From positions 1 to 6,423 of the forward strand of contig CAYPAX010000161.1 of the NCBI GenBank assembly GCA_964408735.1: a DNA stretch of 6,423 bases, written 5' to 3'. Both the position numbers and the translations under genes were made by a program. Shown here in pieces: positions 5,694 to 6,423 of the stretch. The stretch comes from UBA7887 sp964408735 (GTDB taxonomy: Bacteria; Pseudomonadota; Alphaproteobacteria; UBA7887). Each line of letters opens with the position of its first letter. The stretch's first letter is position 1. The notes under the pieces are model-generated. The model did no database searches, was not told where the DNA came from, and saw nothing but the letters and a program-made list of their open reading frames with translations.

Positions 5694-5705
5694 GGTCATT
5701 TCGGT
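5694..5705 (+). repeat. Short direct repeat, copy 2
   Basis: GGTCATTTCGGT is the partner of the copy at 5591-5603. Its last base is the first base of the stop triplet of the minus-strand hypothetical gene (5705-5707). Confidence 0.4.
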
Positions 5706-6397
5706 CAACGTAGGTCAATAGGAATTTTCGCCCAGTAACCACAAACTTTTGACAAGTAAGACGAGTTGAATTCCAAAACTTGTATCCGGGCTACTCTATT
5801 CAGATTTGGAAGAGTAGTGAAATATTCCCTAGATATCATAACGTAATATCTATCATTTAATAATAACACCTCAAAATACTGTTTATCCGCATGCTCTATC
5901 ATGTCAAACCCATGAAACGTCAGTTTCATGTACCGGAGAATTATGCGCGCTACGCTCTCCTCAGTTATATTGCTTAGTGAGATATCAAAATAGTTTGATG
6001 GCTCATAAAATACAGAATGGAACCACCAATCACCGACATTGCTATTAATCCTAATTAGCAAATCATCAACACCATCATTCTCAAAATCAATTAACGCAAG
6101 TTCCCATTGGCTGAATTCCACGTCAGGATCTGAGGGAATGGTCCAGTGGAATTTTTCGTCAGACCAGACATCGACAATAAATCGATTCCGCATCAACGGA
6201 TGTACTTCATTGACGTACTCGTCAGCATGTGTGGCTCTCGTTGGGATTTCCTCGTTGAGTGAATCTAAAACCGGCAAACACACATCTGCATCGTGATTTT
6301 CAGCAAGTCGATACATGTTTGCGGGACGCCGTTCCCATAATTCTTCAACGGTTATACGCAGTGGCTCACTAGGCTCCAGACTCATAACCAATAGCAT
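5705..6397 (-). CDS. Hypothetical protein with FG-GAP/EF-hand-like acidic loop; 5' end may lie outside the window
   Basis: I do not recognise this protein of at least 230 aa. It is rich in aromatic and acidic residues and predicted strands. The clearest element is WELALIDFENDGVDDLLIRI at 98-117, whose DFENDGVDDL resembles the calcium-binding D-x-D/N-x-D-G loop of FG-GAP/VCBS or EF-hand-like repeats. GDWWFHSVFYEPS follows, and a strand pair near 174-188 (YFEVLLLNDRYYVMI). Cys40 and Cys219 could form a disulfide if the protein is exported. The ATG at 6397 has no Shine-Dalgarno site, nor has the alternative ATG at 6385. The frame stays open to the window edge (eight more codons, CRLPCCYD), so the true start and a possible signal peptide may lie to the right. 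At about 37-40% GC in sampled lines it is unlike the genes left of 5577, suggesting horizontal origin. That it is coding is supported by its length in AT-rich DNA and protein-like composition; the function is unknown. Confidence 0.65.
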   Translation of the reverse strand: MLLVMSLEPSEPLRITVEELWERRPANMYRLAENHDADVCLPVLDSLNEEIPTRATHADEYVNEVHPLMRNRFIVDVWSDEKFHWTIPSDPDVEFSQWELALIDFENDGVDDLLIRINSNVGDWWFHSVFYEPSNYFDISLSNITEESVARIILRYMKLTFHGFDMIEHADKQYFEVLLLNDRYYVMISREYFTTLPNLNRVARIQVLEFNSSYLSKVCGYWAKIPIDLR

Positions 6398-6423
6398 ATC
6401 GTAGCAACAAGGCAGACGGCAGC

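Larger units (their letters stand above)
5577..5704. other. AT-rich spacer between the IS30 remnant and the hypothetical gene
   Basis: No open frame of interest or RNA gene is recognisable in this 128-nt stretch. Composition drops abruptly from the GC-rich left side to AT-rich sequence. It contains a near-perfect direct repeat (first copy at 5591-5603; second copy at 5694-5705, ending just past this spacer) and two overlapping short inverted repeats (5648-5677). It may be the downstream flank of the IS30 insertion or part of an imported segment. Confidence 0.5.

Noticed and set aside
1..6423. CRISPR arrays, tRNA or rRNA genes
   Set aside because: No regularly spaced repeats, tRNA-like cloverleaf or rRNA segments were seen on either strand by eye.

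Overview
The window looks like chromosomal DNA of a GC-rich proteobacterium, most likely an alphaproteobacterium. This is inferred from roughly 62-65% GC in the central genes (hand counts of sample lines) and from the gene families present: SAM-domain class III cyclase/ATPase, FabG-like SDR, J-domain zinc-ribbon membrane protein, DUF1330. No rRNA or other marker is present to fix the taxon.

Layout: (1) 19-1509, minus strand: a signalling protein with an N-terminal SAM domain, a class III nucleotide cyclase domain and an AAA-type ATPase domain. It stops soon after the ATPase core, so the usual long C-terminal helical-repeat region is missing. Its GC is lower (about 52-58% in sampled lines) than that of the next genes. 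(2) 1603-4937, minus strand: a tightly packed four-gene operon, in transcription order SDR oxidoreductase, J-domain/zinc-ribbon membrane protein, peroxiredoxin-like protein, and PRISE-type NAD(P)-dependent reductase. The gaps are 8 nt, 4 nt and a 4-nt ATGA overlap. (3) 4938-5057: a 120-nt divergent intergenic region with a short palindrome and a weak candidate promoter for the operon. (4) 5058-5351, plus strand: a DUF1330 protein. (5) 5352-5576: the C-terminal remnant of an IS30-family transposase, starting directly after the DUF1330 stop codon and in the same frame. (6) 5577-6423: AT-rich DNA (about 37-40% GC) with small repeats and one minus-strand hypothetical gene carrying an FG-GAP/EF-hand-like acidic loop. 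Its 5' end may lie beyond the right edge.

How it fits together: the operon combines two NAD(P)-dependent reductases, a thiol peroxidase-like protein and a membrane-anchored Hsp70 co-chaperone, which suggests redox or stress metabolism, but no substrate can be named from sequence alone. The IS30 remnant marks a sharp boundary between host-like GC-rich DNA and an AT-rich, probably horizontally acquired segment. I see no convincing undescribed defence or mobile system. The items most worth a second look are the truncated cyclase, the IS30/composition junction and the architecture of the J-domain protein.
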